From an uncultured Eubacteriales bacterium (GTDB lineage: Bacteria; Bacillota; Clostridia; Oscillospirales; Acutalibacteraceae): 64,000 bases of DNA. The stretch spans positions 11,463 through 75,462 of the forward strand of contig CAKSHJ010000007.1 in assembly GCA_934457095.1 (NCBI GenBank), in the 5' to 3' direction. Every line of letters begins with the position of its first letter. Within the stretch, counting starts at the first letter, position 1. The notes under the pieces are model-generated. The model saw only the letters and a program-made list of their open reading frames with translations, was not told where the DNA came from and made no database searches. Positions 34,588 through 42,883 of the stretch are shown here, piece after piece. The position numbers were made by a program, and so were the translations under genes.

Positions 34588-35736
34588 ATGGCAGAGAGAT
34601 TTTACATGCCGTCAATGAGCTTAATGGGAGCAGGCTGCATCGCAGACGTACCGGCAGAAATTCAAGAACTGGGACTGAAAAAAGCGCTCATCGTAACCGA
34701 CAAAGTGCTCAATCAAATCGGCTTGGTAGCAGAGCTGACGAAATTGCTGGAAAAAGAGAACATCGCCTACGCCATTTACGACGGCGTACAACCAAACCCC
34801 ACGGTGACCAACGTCAACAACGGCCTAAAAATTCTCAAAGAAGAGAATTGCGATTTCGTGATTTCCTTCGGCGGCGGTTCCTCACACGACTGCTGTAAAG
34901 GCATCGCGATTCTGGCAACCAACGGCGGCAAAATCGAGGACTACGAGGGAGTCAACCGCTCCCAAAAGCCGCAATTGCCCATGATTGCAGTCAATACAAC
35001 GGCAGGCACAGCCAGCGAGATGACCATTTTCTGCATCATCACCGACGAAGAGCGTCACGTCAAAATGGCGCTGGTAGACAAAAACATGACCCCGCTCATC
35101 GCGGTAAACGACGCGAATCTAATGCTGAACATCCCCAAAGCGCTCACCGCAGCCACCGGCATGGACGCCCTGACGCACGCAGTGGAGGCCTATGTATCCA
35201 CAGCGGCCACGCCCATCACAGACGCCTGTGCCCAAAAGGCGATTGAGCTGATTACAAAGTACCTGAGAACGGCAGTACACGAGGGCAAAAACGTAGAAGC
35301 CAGAGAAAATATGGCCTACGCGGAATATTTAGCGGGCATGGCGTTCAACAACGCTTCCTTGGGCTATGTACACGCCATGGCGCACCAACTGGGCGGCATG
35401 TTCGACCTCCCTCACGGCGTCTGCAACGCAATATTGCTGCCGCACGTACAGCAGTATAATGCGCAGGTCGCCGCCGGCAGATTAAAAGACATAGCAGGCT
35501 TTATGGGCGCGGACGTTGAGAACATGAGCGACGAAAAAGGCGCGCAAACGGCAATCGATTTCATCAAACAGCTATCGAAAGACGTCGAGATTCCGTCTGG
35601 CTTAGACGAACTCAAAGTACCGGAGAGCGCATTTGACGAGCTGGCCGCAAACGCGCTGAAAGACGCATGCGGCCTAACAAATCCCAAGCAAGCAACGCAC
35701 GCAGAAATCGTAGCGATTTTCAGAGCGGCAAAATAA
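34588..35736 (+). CDS. Iron-containing alcohol dehydrogenase
   Basis: A 382-residue group III (Fe-ADH) enzyme. NAD site GGGSSHDCCKGIA, the conserved NTTAGTASEMT, and metal ligands Asp and three His in VNDANLM, DALTHAVEAY, VHAMAHQLGG and DLPHGVCNAILL are visible. Relatives include 1,3-propanediol and butanol dehydrogenases; the substrate cannot be read from sequence. A strong promoter, hairpin leader and terminator surround it, suggesting a highly expressed single-gene unit, probably for NADH re-oxidation in fermentation. Confidence 0.92.
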   Translation: MAERFYMPSMSLMGAGCIADVPAEIQELGLKKALIVTDKVLNQIGLVAELTKLLEKENIAYAIYDGVQPNPTVTNVNNGLKILKEENCDFVISFGGGSSHDCCKGIAILATNGGKIEDYEGVNRSQKPQLPMIAVNTTAGTASEMTIFCIITDEERHVKMALVDKNMTPLIAVNDANLMLNIPKALTAATGMDALTHAVEAYVSTAATPITDACAQKAIELITKYLRTAVHEGKNVEARENMAYAEYLAGMAFNNASLGYVHAMAHQLGGMFDLPHGVCNAILLPHVQQYNAQVAAGRLKDIAGFMGADVENMSDEKGAQTAIDFIKQLSKDVEIPSGLDELKVPESAFDELAANALKDACGLTNPKQATHAEIVAIFRAAK

Positions 35737-35756
35737 GTTACATAGCGCAAAGAGGA

Positions 35757-35791
35757 AAAGTCTGTATGCAAGAAGAGCATACAGGCTTTTT
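35757..35791 (+). terminator. Terminator after the alcohol dehydrogenase gene
   Basis: A 13-bp stem (35757-35769 with 35777-35789, one G-T pair) around a 7-base loop, followed by T-run. Confidence 0.9.
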
Positions 35792-35825
35792 TCAATATTC
35801 AGCAAAAAAAGAGGCATCATAGAGA

Positions 35826-35854
35826 TTGACAGAATGGAGCAAATATGCTAAAGT
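35826..35854 (+). promoter_or_regulatory. Promoter of the copper operon
   Basis: TTGACA (35826-35831), 17 bases, TAAAGT (35849-35854). The candidate CsoR operator begins 6 bases downstream, at the expected transcription start. Confidence 0.6.
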
Positions 35855-35860
35855 AAAAAC

Positions 35861-35880
35861 ACCCCCCTAGGGGAGGGGTG
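35861..35880 (+). promoter_or_regulatory. Candidate CsoR operator
   Basis: A GC-rich pseudo-palindrome around a perfect CCCCTAGGGG core with flanking C and G runs (ACCCCCC...GAGGGGTG), as in CsoR/RcnR-type operators. It covers the predicted +1, so repressor binding would block transcription. The cognate regulator gene lies at the end of the same operon. Confidence 0.55.
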
Positions 35881-35893
35881 AGGAGGTGCGAGC

Positions 35894-38422
35894 GTGAAGC
35901 AAAAATTCAAGGTTACAGGAATGACATGCGCATCCTGCGTAGCAACGGTAGAGCGCACGGTCAAAAAATTAGCCGGCGTACAAGAGGTCGCGGTAAACCT
36001 GCTGTCCAACACCATGACGGTAACGTATGACCAAGCCAAGCAAAGCGCAGAAAACATCATAACAGCGGTCACAAAAGCGGGCTACCACGCGGCCCAAGAG
36101 CAGAAAAAAGGAGCCGCCGCAGCGGTCACGCCAACCCAAACGCCAATGCAAACAGAGCAGCGGCAAATAAAAACCCGACTGCTGGTGTCCTTAGCAAGCC
36201 TAATTCCGCTCATGTACCTCTCCATGGGGCATATGGCAGGAGCGCCGCTGCCGTTTTTTTTGGTAGGCGCCCAAAATGCGTTATCATTTGCGCTCACGCA
36301 ATTTTTACTCACCCTACCCATCGCGTTTATCAACTATCCGTATTTTCAAAACGGATTCAAACATTTAGTAAAACTCCGCCCGAACATGGATTCACTCATC
36401 GCAATCGGCTCCTCAGCAGCGTTGCTATACGGCATATTCGCACTGTACCAAATCGGCGTCGGCCTTGGCACGCAAAACCTGCAAACGGTACACCAATACA
36501 CCATGGACCTCTATTTTGAATCCGCAGGAACGATTCTAACGCTCATCACGCTGGGCAAATTTTTAGAAGCAAAGTCCAAAGGCAAAACCTCCGAGGCCAT
36601 CACAAAGCTATTGCAATTAGCGCCCAAAACCGCAACGGTCCTCCGTCAAGGAGAGCAGCTGCAAATCCCGGTAGAAGAAGTAGTCGTCGGCGATCGCGTA
36701 CTCATCAAACCGGGGCAAAGCATCCCGGTAGACGGCACGGTAACCAAGGGCAGCACCTGGGTAGACCAATCTGCCATCACAGGAGAAAGCATCCCGGTGC
36801 TCAGGCAAACCGGAGACACCGTACTGGCCGCAACGGTCAACCAAACAGGAGCCTTCGAAATGCGCGCACAAAAAGTCGGCAGAGACACAACGTTATCGCA
36901 AATTATTGCATTAGTCGAGGAGGCAAATGCAAGCAAAGCGCCCATTGCAAAACTAGCCGACAAAATCAGCGGAATTTTCGTACCGGTCGTCATGGCCATC
37001 GCGGTGATTGCGGCAGTCACCTGGCTGTTGCTGGGGTATTCGTTTTCGTTCGCATTGTCCATCGGCATAGCGGTTCTGGTGATTTCCTGCCCCTGCGCAT
37101 TGGGTTTGGCAACGCCGGTCGCAATTATGGCAGGCACAGGCAAGGGCGCGGAATACGGCATTTTAATCAAGTCGGCGCAGGCGTTGGAAATCGCACACAG
37201 CGTAAAAACGGTGGTACTGGACAAAACGGGAACGATTACCGAGGGCAAACCGAAAGTGACCGACATTGTACCAACAGAACAAACGGAGCAAGAGGAGCTG
37301 TTAAAAATAGCGTCATCGCTGGAGCAATCCTCCGAGCACCCATTGGGCAAGGCGGTGGTGGATTACGCACAGGAGCAAGGCATTGCGCGTCTGGGGAGCG
37401 AAAAATTTCAGGCAATTTCAGGTCAGGGAGTGACCGCAGAGATAGCCGGTCAGCGGTATTATGGCGGCAATTTGGCGTACGTAGGCAAATACGCAAATCC
37501 GGAAAATATGGAAGAAATCGGCAACGCCTATGCCGAGCAAGGCAAAACGCCGTTATATTTCGCAAGGGCGGGCCAAATGCTGGGAGTAATAGCGGTAGCA
37601 GACATGGTAAAATCTACCAGCTTACAAGCCGTCGAGCAGCTCCGCGCAATGCGCATAGAAGTGGTCATGCTCACCGGAGACCACGAAAAAACGGCGCAGG
37701 CCATCCAAAAACAACTGGGCATAGGCCGGGCGATCGCAGAGGTAATGCCACAGGACAAAGAGCGGGAAATCCGGGCATTACAAGCGCAGGGGCAAAAGGT
37801 TGCCATGGTCGGAGACGGCGTCAACGACGCGCCCGCGCTGGCGCGAGCAGATGTAGGAATCGCCATTGGCGCGGGCACGGACATCGCGATAGAAGCGGCA
37901 GATATTGTGTTGATGCACAGCAAATTGACAGATGTAGTAACCGCGATTCGCCTAAGCAAGGCAACCATACGGAACATCAAAGAAAATTTATTCTGGGCAT
38001 TTTTCTATAACAGCGTCGGAATTCCATTGGCAGCGGGGGTATTTTTCTCGCTGCTGGGCTGGAAATTAAACCCAATGTTTGGCGCGGCAGCCATGAGCCT
38101 AAGCTCCGTATGCGTAGTACTCAACGCGTTGCGGCTCAAATTTTTCAAGCCGCTGCCAAGCGCACCAATCCAAAAAAAGGAGCGTCATACCATGACAAAA
38201 ATCATGAAAATTGAAGGAATGAATTGCGGCCACTGCAAAGCCACCGTAGAGAAAGCACTCAACCATTTTGCGGGGGTTTGCGCAGAGGTGGATTTGGAGA
38301 AAAAATGCGCCGTGTTAAAACTGAGCGCCCCGGTGGACGAGCAGGCGTTATTCAACGCGGTCAATGAGGCGGGTTTTCGGGCGTTGAGCATGGAAGCGGA
38401 GGAACAACATGAGAGCAGATAA
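35894..38422 (+). CDS. copA: Copper-exporting P1B-type ATPase with C-terminal CopZ-like domain
   Basis: An 842-residue Cu(I) exporter. Order: N-terminal heavy-metal-associated domain with MTCASC (residues 10-15), eight membrane helices, A-domain ITGESIPV, ion-binding CPC in SCPCALGLATP (about 399-401), phosphorylation motif DKTGTITEG (about 442), hinge GDGVNDAPALARADVG. After the last helix, where CopA normally ends, a basic linker leads to a second metal-binding domain (IEGMNCGHCKATVEKAL, residues 770 onward). An internal ATG with its own ribosome binding site opens that domain (listed separately). The GTG start at 35894 follows GAGGAGGTG. Confidence 0.95.
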   Translation: MKQKFKVTGMTCASCVATVERTVKKLAGVQEVAVNLLSNTMTVTYDQAKQSAENIITAVTKAGYHAAQEQKKGAAAAVTPTQTPMQTEQRQIKTRLLVSLASLIPLMYLSMGHMAGAPLPFFLVGAQNALSFALTQFLLTLPIAFINYPYFQNGFKHLVKLRPNMDSLIAIGSSAALLYGIFALYQIGVGLGTQNLQTVHQYTMDLYFESAGTILTLITLGKFLEAKSKGKTSEAITKLLQLAPKTATVLRQGEQLQIPVEEVVVGDRVLIKPGQSIPVDGTVTKGSTWVDQSAITGESIPVLRQTGDTVLAATVNQTGAFEMRAQKVGRDTTLSQIIALVEEANASKAPIAKLADKISGIFVPVVMAIAVIAAVTWLLLGYSFSFALSIGIAVLVISCPCALGLATPVAIMAGTGKGAEYGILIKSAQALEIAHSVKTVVLDKTGTITEGKPKVTDIVPTEQTEQEELLKIASSLEQSSEHPLGKAVVDYAQEQGIARLGSEKFQAISGQGVTAEIAGQRYYGGNLAYVGKYANPENMEEIGNAYAEQGKTPLYFARAGQMLGVIAVADMVKSTSLQAVEQLRAMRIEVVMLTGDHEKTAQAIQKQLGIGRAIAEVMPQDKEREIRALQAQGQKVAMVGDGVNDAPALARADVGIAIGAGTDIAIEAADIVLMHSKLTDVVTAIRLSKATIRNIKENLFWAFFYNSVGIPLAAGVFFSLLGWKLNPMFGAAAMSLSSVCVVLNALRLKFFKPLPSAPIQKKERHTMTKIMKIEGMNCGHCKATVEKALNHFAGVCAEVDLEKKCAVLKLSAPVDEQALFNAVNEAGFRALSMEAEEQHESR
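38192..38422 (+). CDS. Nested CopZ-like copper chaperone from an internal start in copA
   Basis: In frame with copA, an ATG at 38192 (codon 767) follows AAAAAAAGGAG by 9 bases, a ribosome binding site stronger than many at true starts in this window. It would yield a 76-residue free heavy-metal-associated protein (MTKIMKIEGMNCGHCKATVE) of exactly CopZ size and composition. Separate translation is inference; the alternative is that copZ fused to copA by loss of a stop codon and the site is a relic. Confidence 0.5.
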   Translation: MTKIMKIEGMNCGHCKATVEKALNHFAGVCAEVDLEKKCAVLKLSAPVDEQALFNAVNEAGFRALSMEAEEQHESR

Positions 38423-38672
38423 AGAAAAAGTGGCTCGCCTGCTGAAAACAGCAAGAGGCCAATTGGACGGCGTACTGAAAATGGTGGAGGAGGACCGCTA
38501 TTGCATAGAGATTTCTAACCAGTTGCTGGCAACGCAGGCGGTGCTTAAAAAGGCCAACCGAGAGGTATTGCAGGCGCATTTGGCCGGCTGTGTACAAGAG
38601 GCGTTTCAAACCGGCAATGAGAATGAAAAAATAGCAGAGATATTGGATTTGCTGGAAAAAATAGCGAAATAA
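38409..38672 (+). CDS. csoR: CsoR-type copper-sensing repressor
   Basis: An 87-residue all-helical metal-sensing repressor. The Cu(I)-binding Cys-His-Cys set is present: Cys32 (RYCIEISNQL), His57 and Cys61 (QAHLAGC), and the basic N-terminal helix (ARLLKTARGQLDGVLKMVEE) binds DNA. GGAGG precedes the ATG, which overlaps copA by 14 bases. It most likely represses its own operon at the operator near 35861, with release on copper binding. Confidence 0.93.
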   Translation: MRADKEKVARLLKTARGQLDGVLKMVEEDRYCIEISNQLLATQAVLKKANREVLQAHLAGCVQEAFQTGNENEKIAEILDLLEKIAK

Positions 38673-38687
38673 TTTGCAGCATTTAAC

Positions 38688-38727
38688 AAACAAATGTTTC
38701 ACGTGAAACATTTGTTTCTTTTTTTAA
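38688..38727 (+). terminator. Terminator of the copper operon built on a 30-bp perfect palindrome
   Basis: Bases 38688-38717 are a perfect palindrome followed by a T-rich run to about 38726. As RNA it folds into a very long hairpin, so it terminates copA-csoR transcription. Its centre is a parS consensus, described separately. The next gene, cobO, converges on it from the other strand. Confidence 0.8.
38695..38710. other. parS-like centromere site
   Basis: TGTTTCACGTGAAACA, an exact match to the 16-bp parS consensus bound by ParB/Spo0J in Bacillus and many other bacteria. It lies exactly at the centre of the 30-bp palindrome. I found no second copy in the window, and no parA, parB, dnaA or dnaN nearby, so the origin is not shown here. 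parS sites typically cluster within some hundreds of kb of the origin. Confidence 0.6.
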
Positions 38728-38767
38728 CCCAAAATAGTTAACAAACAAAACGAACGCTCGCTTATAA

Positions 38768-39292
38768 CTACCACTCTATGCCGCGGCGCGCCTCAAGATT
38801 TCGGTCGAACGGGTGCTTGATTTTTTTCATTTCCGTTATGTAATCTGCGTGCTCCAACATATATGCCGCCGGGTCGCGGCCCGTTAATACCAGCTCTAAA
38901 TGCGGCGGTTTATTGCAGATAAACTTCCGCAGCATTTCTGCGTCAATCAGCTCTAAATTGTATGCGGCCATGATTTCGTCTAAAATTAACAGGTCGCATT
39001 GCGCGTGTTCCGCTTGTGAAATGGCTTGCCTGAGCTGTTCCGTTTGGTAGGCGGTGACCTCTCGTTTTTGTGCGTCCGTCATCTCCCAGGTGAAGGGCGT
39101 GTTCGGTTTGCCGTGTAATATGGTAATATTTGGCTGCTGCTGCAATAGCTGCAGCTCTCCGCCGGCTCCTCCTTTTAAAAATTGTACCAGCATGACCCGT
39201 TTGCCGCTGCCCAGCGCGCGCACCGCCAGCCCGATCGCCGCGGTCGTTTTGCCTTTGCCGTCTCCGCAGTAAAGGTGTGTTTGTCCGTTCAT
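38768..39292 (-). CDS. cobO: Cob(I)yrinic acid a,c-diamide adenosyltransferase
   Basis: A 174-residue CobO/BtuR-type enzyme that transfers the adenosyl group of ATP to reduced corrinoids. The P-loop YCGDGKGKTTAAIGLAVRAL is at the N-terminus; LLILDEIMAAYN and the C-terminal LTGRDPAAYMLEHADYITEM and HPFDRNLEARRGIEW are characteristic. It lies alone on the minus strand, convergent with csoR. No other cobalamin gene is in the window, so it may serve salvage of cobinamide or cobalamin. Confidence 0.93.
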   Translation of the reverse strand: MNGQTHLYCGDGKGKTTAAIGLAVRALGSGKRVMLVQFLKGGAGGELQLLQQQPNITILHGKPNTPFTWEMTDAQKREVTAYQTEQLRQAISQAEHAQCDLLILDEIMAAYNLELIDAEMLRKFICNKPPHLELVLTGRDPAAYMLEHADYITEMKKIKHPFDRNLEARRGIEW

Positions 39293-39374
39293 GTTGCTTG
39301 CTCTCCTTGCTTTTTTTGTTTGCTGCTATTATACCCTGGATTTGTGCTTGTGTGCAAATTTTTTACCCTTTGAT

Positions 39375-39403
39375 TTGCTTTTTCCTGTGCGACACAGTAT
39401 AAT
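39375..39403 (+). promoter_or_regulatory. Promoter of the aro operon
   Basis: TTGCTT (39375-39380), 17 bases, consensus TATAAT (39398-39403), ending 42 bases before the aroB start. No T-box or leader ORF is visible between them. Confidence 0.65.
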
Positions 39404-39445
39404 AAAAGAAAGTTAGGCTCTATGGCTTGGGCAGGAGGTACGGTT

Positions 39446-40459
39446 TTGCAGTTAAGCGTCAATTTAAAGGATATTAGCTATCAGATTCAAATTCAGTCCG
39501 GTGTTTTAAGTAGGGTGGGGCAGTATGTTGACCTGAACCGAAAGGTGCTGATTGTGAGCGATGACGGTGTGCCCGCCGAGTATGTGGAGACGGTGCGCAG
39601 ACAGTGCCCGTTGGGTAGCTGCCATATTGTGCGGCAGGGTGAGGGTGCAAAATCGTTTCCTGTGTACCGGGAAGTGTGCAGTAAATTGCTTGCGCTGAAT
39701 TTTACCAGGGGCGACTGCGTGATTGCGCTGGGCGGCGGCGTGATTGGCGATTTGGCCGGCTTTGTGGCCGCTACTTATTTGCGAGGGATTGAGTTTGTGG
39801 GGATTCCTACGACGACGCTTTCTCAGATTGACAGCAGCATTGGCGGTAAGGTTGCGATTAATTTGGATGGCGTGAAAAATATAATTGGAAACTTTTACCA
39901 CCCGAGCGTGGTGCTCATTGACCCCGATACCCTGAAAACCTTGCCGAGGAGACATTTTGTGAACGGTTTGGTGGAGGCGGTGAAGGCCGGGTTGATTTAT
40001 GACGCTTCTATTTTGGAGCTGTTTGAAAACGGCGACCCGTTTTTGCAGGTGCAGGAGATTATTTATCGCTCTTTGTTGGTCAAAAAGGCTGTGGTCGAGC
40101 AGGATGAGAAAGAGCGCGATTTGCGCAAGATTTTGAATTTTGGCCATACCTTGGGGCATGGTATTGAAAGCGTGTATGGGCTTTCCGGCTTGCTCCACGG
40201 CGAATGTGTGGCAATCGGGATGCTGCCCATGATAGAGGATGAGGCGCTGAAACAGCGTGTGCTGCGTATTTATGACAAATTGGGTTTGAGAAGTGATGTG
40301 GATTATGACCCTGAGCGCGTGTTTGACGTGATGCAAAAGGATAAAAAGGCGCTGCGCGACGCGATTACCGTGGTGAAGGTGGCGCAGGCCGGCAAGGCGG
40401 ATTTGCAGACGGTTTCTTTGCAGGATTTGTACCGCTTTTTGTTGGAATTGAAGTCTTGA
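39446..40459 (+). CDS. aroB: 3-dehydroquinate synthase AroB
   Basis: Second step of the shikimate pathway: NAD- and metal-dependent cyclisation of DAHP. 337 residues from the TTG at 39446, which follows AGGAGG by 7 bases (an ATG at 39422 would place that site inside the gene). Motifs: ALGGGVIGDLAGFVAATYLRG, PTTTLSQIDSSIGGKVAINL, and metal ligands Glu and His in LVEAVKAGLI, LNFGHTLGHGIES and LLHGECVAIGM. First gene of a six-gene aromatic operon; no DAHP synthase gene is in the window. Confidence 0.95.
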   Translation: MQLSVNLKDISYQIQIQSGVLSRVGQYVDLNRKVLIVSDDGVPAEYVETVRRQCPLGSCHIVRQGEGAKSFPVYREVCSKLLALNFTRGDCVIALGGGVIGDLAGFVAATYLRGIEFVGIPTTTLSQIDSSIGGKVAINLDGVKNIIGNFYHPSVVLIDPDTLKTLPRRHFVNGLVEAVKAGLIYDASILELFENGDPFLQVQEIIYRSLLVKKAVVEQDEKERDLRKILNFGHTLGHGIESVYGLSGLLHGECVAIGMLPMIEDEALKQRVLRIYDKLGLRSDVDYDPERVFDVMQKDKKALRDAITVVKVAQAGKADLQTVSLQDLYRFLLELKS

Positions 40460-40480
40460 GCGGAAAAGGACGGTGGATCT

Positions 40481-41602
40481 ATGAAAAGTACTTTTGGGCA
40501 GAATATACAATTTAGCCTTTTCGGGGAGTCTCATGGCTCTGCAATTGGCGTTCATATTAACGGCTTGGCGCCGGGGATTCCGCTGGATTTGGATTGGCTG
40601 CGCGGGCAGTTGGACAGGCGTAGGCCGCAGGGCAAGATTTCGACCCGGCGCAGGGAGGCCGATGAATTTGAGATTGTGAGCGGGTTTTTTAACGGCTATA
40701 CCACCGGCACGCCGCTTTGTATTTTGATTCGCAATCAGAGTCAGCACAGCAGGGACTATGACGCTGTGAAATATACGCTGCGGCCCTCTCATGCTGATTT
40801 TACCGCGTTTGAGAAGTATTTTGGCTTTCAGGATTACCGCGGCGGCGGGCATTTTTCCGGGAGAATTACTGCTCCGATTGTGGTTGCCGGTGCGATTTGT
40901 TTGCAGATTTTGCGCCGCAAAGGAATTGAAATTGCAACCCATATTGCCCATTGCAGGGGCGTTGCCGACGAGCCTTTTGCCGGTACTGAGCAGGAATTGC
41001 AGAGGCAGGCTGAGGTGCTGCAGGGGCGGTATTTTCCTGTTTTGTGCGACCGCGCAGGGCAGGATATGGTGCGTGAAATTGAACAGGCGCAGGAACAGGG
41101 CGACTCTGTGGGCGGTGTGCTGGAGACGGTGGTGTTGGGCATGCCCGCCGGCATTGGTGAGCCCTTTTTTGGCTCGGTGGAGAGCGTGCTTGCTCAGCTT
41201 TTGTTTAGTATACCTGCGGTGAAAGGCGTGGAATTTGGCCTGGGTTTTGGCTTTGCGCAATTGTACGGCAGTCAGGCCAATGACCCTTTTGTTGTGCGGG
41301 AAAATTGCGTGCGGACCAAAACCAATCATAATGGCGGGATTAACGGCGGTATCAGCAATGGGATGCCGATTGTGCTTAGGACTGTGGTGAAGCCCACGCC
41401 TTCTATTTATCAGCCGCAGCAGACCGTCGATTTGCAGAAAATGCAGGAGGTGCAGCTTCGGATTCACGGTAGGCATGACCCTGCTGTGATTCACCGCGCT
41501 GCTGTGGTAACGGACAGCATGGCTGCTATTGGGTTGGTTGATTTGTTTGTTGAGCGCTATGGCTATTTGTGGACCGCGCCCTCTTGGAAAGGGGGGGAAT
41601 GA
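40481..41602 (+). CDS. aroC: Chorismate synthase AroC
   Basis: Makes chorismate from EPSP with reduced FMN. The 373 residues show the N-terminal signature FSLFGESHGSAIGVHINGLA, DYRGGGHFSGRITA and the C-terminal GINGGISNGMPIVLR. AAAGGA precedes the ATG. Although it catalyses the last common step it is the second gene here, so gene order does not follow pathway order. It ends 3 bases before the aroE-aroK fusion gene. Confidence 0.95.
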   Translation: MKSTFGQNIQFSLFGESHGSAIGVHINGLAPGIPLDLDWLRGQLDRRRPQGKISTRRREADEFEIVSGFFNGYTTGTPLCILIRNQSQHSRDYDAVKYTLRPSHADFTAFEKYFGFQDYRGGGHFSGRITAPIVVAGAICLQILRRKGIEIATHIAHCRGVADEPFAGTEQELQRQAEVLQGRYFPVLCDRAGQDMVREIEQAQEQGDSVGGVLETVVLGMPAGIGEPFFGSVESVLAQLLFSIPAVKGVEFGLGFGFAQLYGSQANDPFVVRENCVRTKTNHNGGINGGISNGMPIVLRTVVKPTPSIYQPQQTVDLQKMQEVQLRIHGRHDPAVIHRAAVVTDSMAAIGLVDLFVERYGYLWTAPSWKGGE

Positions 41603-41605
41603 CCG

Positions 41606-42883
41606 ATGCAATATGGCTTGATTGGTGAGAAATTGGGGCACAGTTTTTCGAAAATCATTCATGAGAAATTGGCGGATTATACCTATGAGCTTTGCCCCTT
41701 GCCTAGGGAAAATTTGCACCGGTTTATGACAGAAAAGCAATTTTGTGCCATCAATGTTACCATTCCCTATAAGCAGATGGTGATGCCCTATTGCGATTCG
41801 CTGCATGATTCCGCTAGGGAAATCGGCGCGGTGAATACGGTTGTGAACAGGGGCGGCAGGCTGATTGGCTATAATACCGATTTTGCAGGCTTTTTGTATA
41901 ATTTGCAGGCTCATGGCGTTGTTTTGCGCGGCAAAAAGGTGATGATTTTGGGTAGCGGCGGCACCTGTAAAACCGTTGCCGCTGCTGCTAGGCAGCTTGG
42001 CGCAAGGGAAATTGTGGTGGTGAGCCGGACCAAACAGCCGCATACGGTGACTTATGGGGAGTGTTTGGCGCATGTTGATACTGAGGTGATTGTAAATGCC
42101 TCGCCTAAGGGCATGTACCCTCTTAATGACGAATGTCCGCTGGATTTGAGCTGTTTTCCCGGTTGTGTTGCCGCGGTGGATGTCATTTATAATCCCCTGA
42201 AAACCAGATTTTTGCAGCAGGCTGAGCAGCTTGGGATAAAGGCCGTAAACGGTTTGACTATGCTGGTTGCGCAGGCGAAATTTGCTGCCGAGTATTTTTT
42301 GGACACGCAGATTGCTGAGGACAAAATAGCTGAAATTACACAAGAATTATTGGCAAAATTGACGAATATTGTGCTGATTGGTATGCCCAGCTGCGGCAAA
42401 ACGTTGACCGCAAAGGCGTTGTGCGGCTATATTGACAAGGCGTTTGTGGATACCGACGCGGTGATTGAGCAGCGTGCCGGTATGTCGATTCGGGAGATTT
42501 TTGCCAGGCACGGAGAGGCGTATTTTCGTGAGTTGGAGCAGGAGGTGATTGCGCAGTTGGCCGCCCGGAATACACAGATTATTGCAACCGGCGGCGGCGC
42601 TGTGAAATTGGAGGAAAATATGCGGCGGTTGAAGCAGAACGGCGTGGTTGTTTGGATTGACCGCGATTTGGATTTGCTGCAGGCGACCGATGACCGACCG
42701 CTTTCCGGCAATGTTGACGCGGTGCGGGATTTGTACCGCGAGCGGTATGCGCTTTACCGTAAATATGCCGATTTTGCTGTGAAAAATAATTACCCGTTGC
42801 AGATTTCTCAGCCAGAAACTGAGGAATTGATGCGCAATGTTTTGGAGGGCTACCGTGAAATTCTTTGTGATAAATGGACCTAA
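41606..42883 (+). CDS. Bifunctional shikimate dehydrogenase-shikimate kinase (AroE-AroK fusion)
   Basis: A 425-residue fusion of two consecutive pathway enzymes. Residues 1-250 are AroE: GEKLGHSFSKIIHEKL (substrate loop), INVTIPYKQMVMPYCD (catalytic Lys), VNTVVNRGGRLIGYNTD and the NADP loop ILGSGGTCKTVAAAARQL. Residues from about 255 are AroK: P-loop LIGMPSCGKTLTAKAL, FVDTDAVIEQRAG and IIATGGGAVKLEEN. There is no stop or internal ribosome binding site at the joint, so this is one polypeptide. aroQ starts inside its 3' end. Confidence 0.93.
   Translation: MQYGLIGEKLGHSFSKIIHEKLADYTYELCPLPRENLHRFMTEKQFCAINVTIPYKQMVMPYCDSLHDSAREIGAVNTVVNRGGRLIGYNTDFAGFLYNLQAHGVVLRGKKVMILGSGGTCKTVAAAARQLGAREIVVVSRTKQPHTVTYGECLAHVDTEVIVNASPKGMYPLNDECPLDLSCFPGCVAAVDVIYNPLKTRFLQQAEQLGIKAVNGLTMLVAQAKFAAEYFLDTQIAEDKIAEITQELLAKLTNIVLIGMPSCGKTLTAKALCGYIDKAFVDTDAVIEQRAGMSIREIFARHGEAYFRELEQEVIAQLAARNTQIIATGGGAVKLEENMRRLKQNGVVVWIDRDLDLLQATDDRPLSGNVDAVRDLYRERYALYRKYADFAVKNNYPLQISQPETEELMRNVLEGYREILCDKWT

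Noticed and set aside
39506..42343. A very long open frame (945 codons) on the minus strand across aroB, aroC and aroEK
   Set aside because: It is an antisense shadow: the opposite strand encodes three clear enzymes, and the biased G/T-rich codon use of these genes removes stop codons in this antisense frame. The translation shows no domain and no ribosome binding site.
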